Assembly (NCBI GenBank): GCA_003565055.1
Contig: PXDM01000539.1
Coordinates: 1 to 5,081, forward strand
DNA from: Paracoccaceae bacterium
Lineage (GTDB): Bacteria > Pseudomonadota > Alphaproteobacteria > Rhodobacterales > Rhodobacteraceae
Direction: 5' to 3'
DNA length: 5,081 nt
Part shown: positions 4,693 through 5,081 of the stretch, one piece after another
How the letters are laid out: every line of letters begins with the position of its first letter
Position numbering within the stretch: position 1 is the first letter of the stretch
Made by a program: the position numbers and the translations under genes
Notes under the pieces: generated by a model
The model's input: the letters and a program-made list of their open reading frames with translations, nothing else
Database searches by the model: none
What the model was told of the DNA's origin: nothing

Positions 4693-5081
4693 ATGACAGT
4701 AACATTAAAGACGCAGGAGGCGGCGATGCTTCCGCTGGACCAGATTCTTGGCGGCGACTGCATAGACGTGATGAACGCGCTGCCCGAGTCTAGCGTCGAT
4801 CTGATCTTCGCCGACCCGCCCTATAACCTGCAATTGCGCGGCACGCTGCACCGGCCCAATAACAGCCTCGTCGATGCGTGCGACGACGCCTGGGACCAGT
4901 TCGACAGCTTCAAGGCCTATGACGCCTTCACCCGCGAATGGCTCGCCGCCGCGCGGCGGTTGCTCAAGCCCGATGGGGCGATCTGGGTGATCGGGTCCTA
5001 TCACAACATCTTCCGCGTGGGGGCCGCGCTGCAGGATGCCGGGTTCTGGATCCTCAATGATGTGGTCTGGCGCAAGTCGAA
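4693..5081 (+). CDS. ccrM: CcrM-type adenine-specific DNA methyltransferase (GANTC), N-terminal part, 3' end outside window
   Basis: The 129 visible residues match the start of the cell cycle-regulated beta-class N6-adenine methyltransferase, which methylates the A of GANTC after replication. The catalytic motif DPPY is at 41-44 within DLIFADPPYNLQL. Next come the family-typical DDAWDQFDSF (64-73), LKPDGAIWVIGSYHNIFRVG (91-110) and FWILNDVVWRKS (118-129). The SAM-binding FxGxG motif, which follows the catalytic motif in beta-class enzymes, and the C-terminal DNA-binding domain lie past the right edge. Three in-frame ATGs exist. The one at 4648 sits in the candidate promoter. The one at 4693 has GAGG 5 nt upstream. 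The one at 4726 has AGGAGG 5 nt upstream and would still keep the whole conserved domain. I give 4693 as the outer likely start; 4726 is nearly as probable. The GANTC sites upstream support methylation-linked control. Confidence 0.95.
   Translation, partial: MTVTLKTQEAAMLPLDQILGGDCIDVMNALPESSVDLIFADPPYNLQLRGTLHRPNNSLVDACDDAWDQFDSFKAYDAFTREWLAAARRLLKPDGAIWVIGSYHNIFRVGAALQDAGFWILNDVVWRKS
4715..4720 (+). promoter_or_regulatory. Strong ribosome-binding motif inside the 5' end of ccrM
   Basis: AGGAGG stands 5 nt before the in-frame ATG at 4726, a better site than the GAGG (4684-4687) before the ATG at 4693. Codons 2-5 after 4693 end in A, unlike the G/C-ending codons that follow, which also favours 4726. 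The methyltransferase may therefore start at 4726 and be 11 residues shorter. Confidence 0.5.

Noticed and set aside
4470..4763. Minus-strand open frame of 97 codons covering the gap before ccrM and its 5' end
   Set aside because: It overlaps the ccrM start, has no clear ribosome binding site and shows no protein-like composition or motif.

Overview
The window looks like a piece of a GC-rich alphaproteobacterial chromosome, most likely from the Rhodobacterales (Roseobacter/Rhodobacter type). The reasons are: a CcrM-type adenine methyltransferase at the right edge, several GANTC sites in front of it, small exported proteins of a kind I associate with Rhodobacteraceae, and strong G/C preference at third codon positions. 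I see no phage, transposon, CRISPR or plasmid hallmark; this reads as ordinary core chromosome with a few poorly characterised small genes.

Layout. Positions 2-283 (+) hold the C-terminal end of an ABC exporter ATPase, cut by the left edge. Facing it is a block on the minus strand, from right to left: a 97-residue exported protein (2998-3291), a two-helix membrane protein with a C-terminal winged-helix domain (2322-3026, start overlapping the previous gene by 29 nt), an NAD(P)-dependent aldehyde dehydrogenase (813-2258), a HIT-family nucleotide hydrolase (425-808, start 4 nt after the dehydrogenase stop) and tRNA-Cys(GCA) (315-388). The tight spacing suggests two coupled pairs: exported protein plus membrane regulator, and dehydrogenase plus HIT protein.

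A 151-bp divergent gap (3292-3442) with imperfect palindromes separates this block from two plus-strand genes. The first (3443-4045) encodes a 200-residue exported protein with four tandem LPxxC...YxxxCL repeats. The second (4136-4375) encodes a 79-residue exported protein that also ends in a short Cys/GLY/Cys motif. A strong hairpin at 4400-4426 closes this unit.

After a roughly 320-bp gene-free stretch, ccrM begins at 4693 (or 4726) and runs off the right edge. Three GANTC sites lie within 38 bp in its upstream region, two of them inside a candidate sigma70 promoter, and two more lie in the first 100 bp of the gene. This fits methylation-sensitive (GcrA/CcrM-type) autoregulation. The most interesting items are this GANTC cluster, the Cys-repeat protein with its small neighbour, and the membrane-anchored winged-helix protein coupled to a secreted partner.
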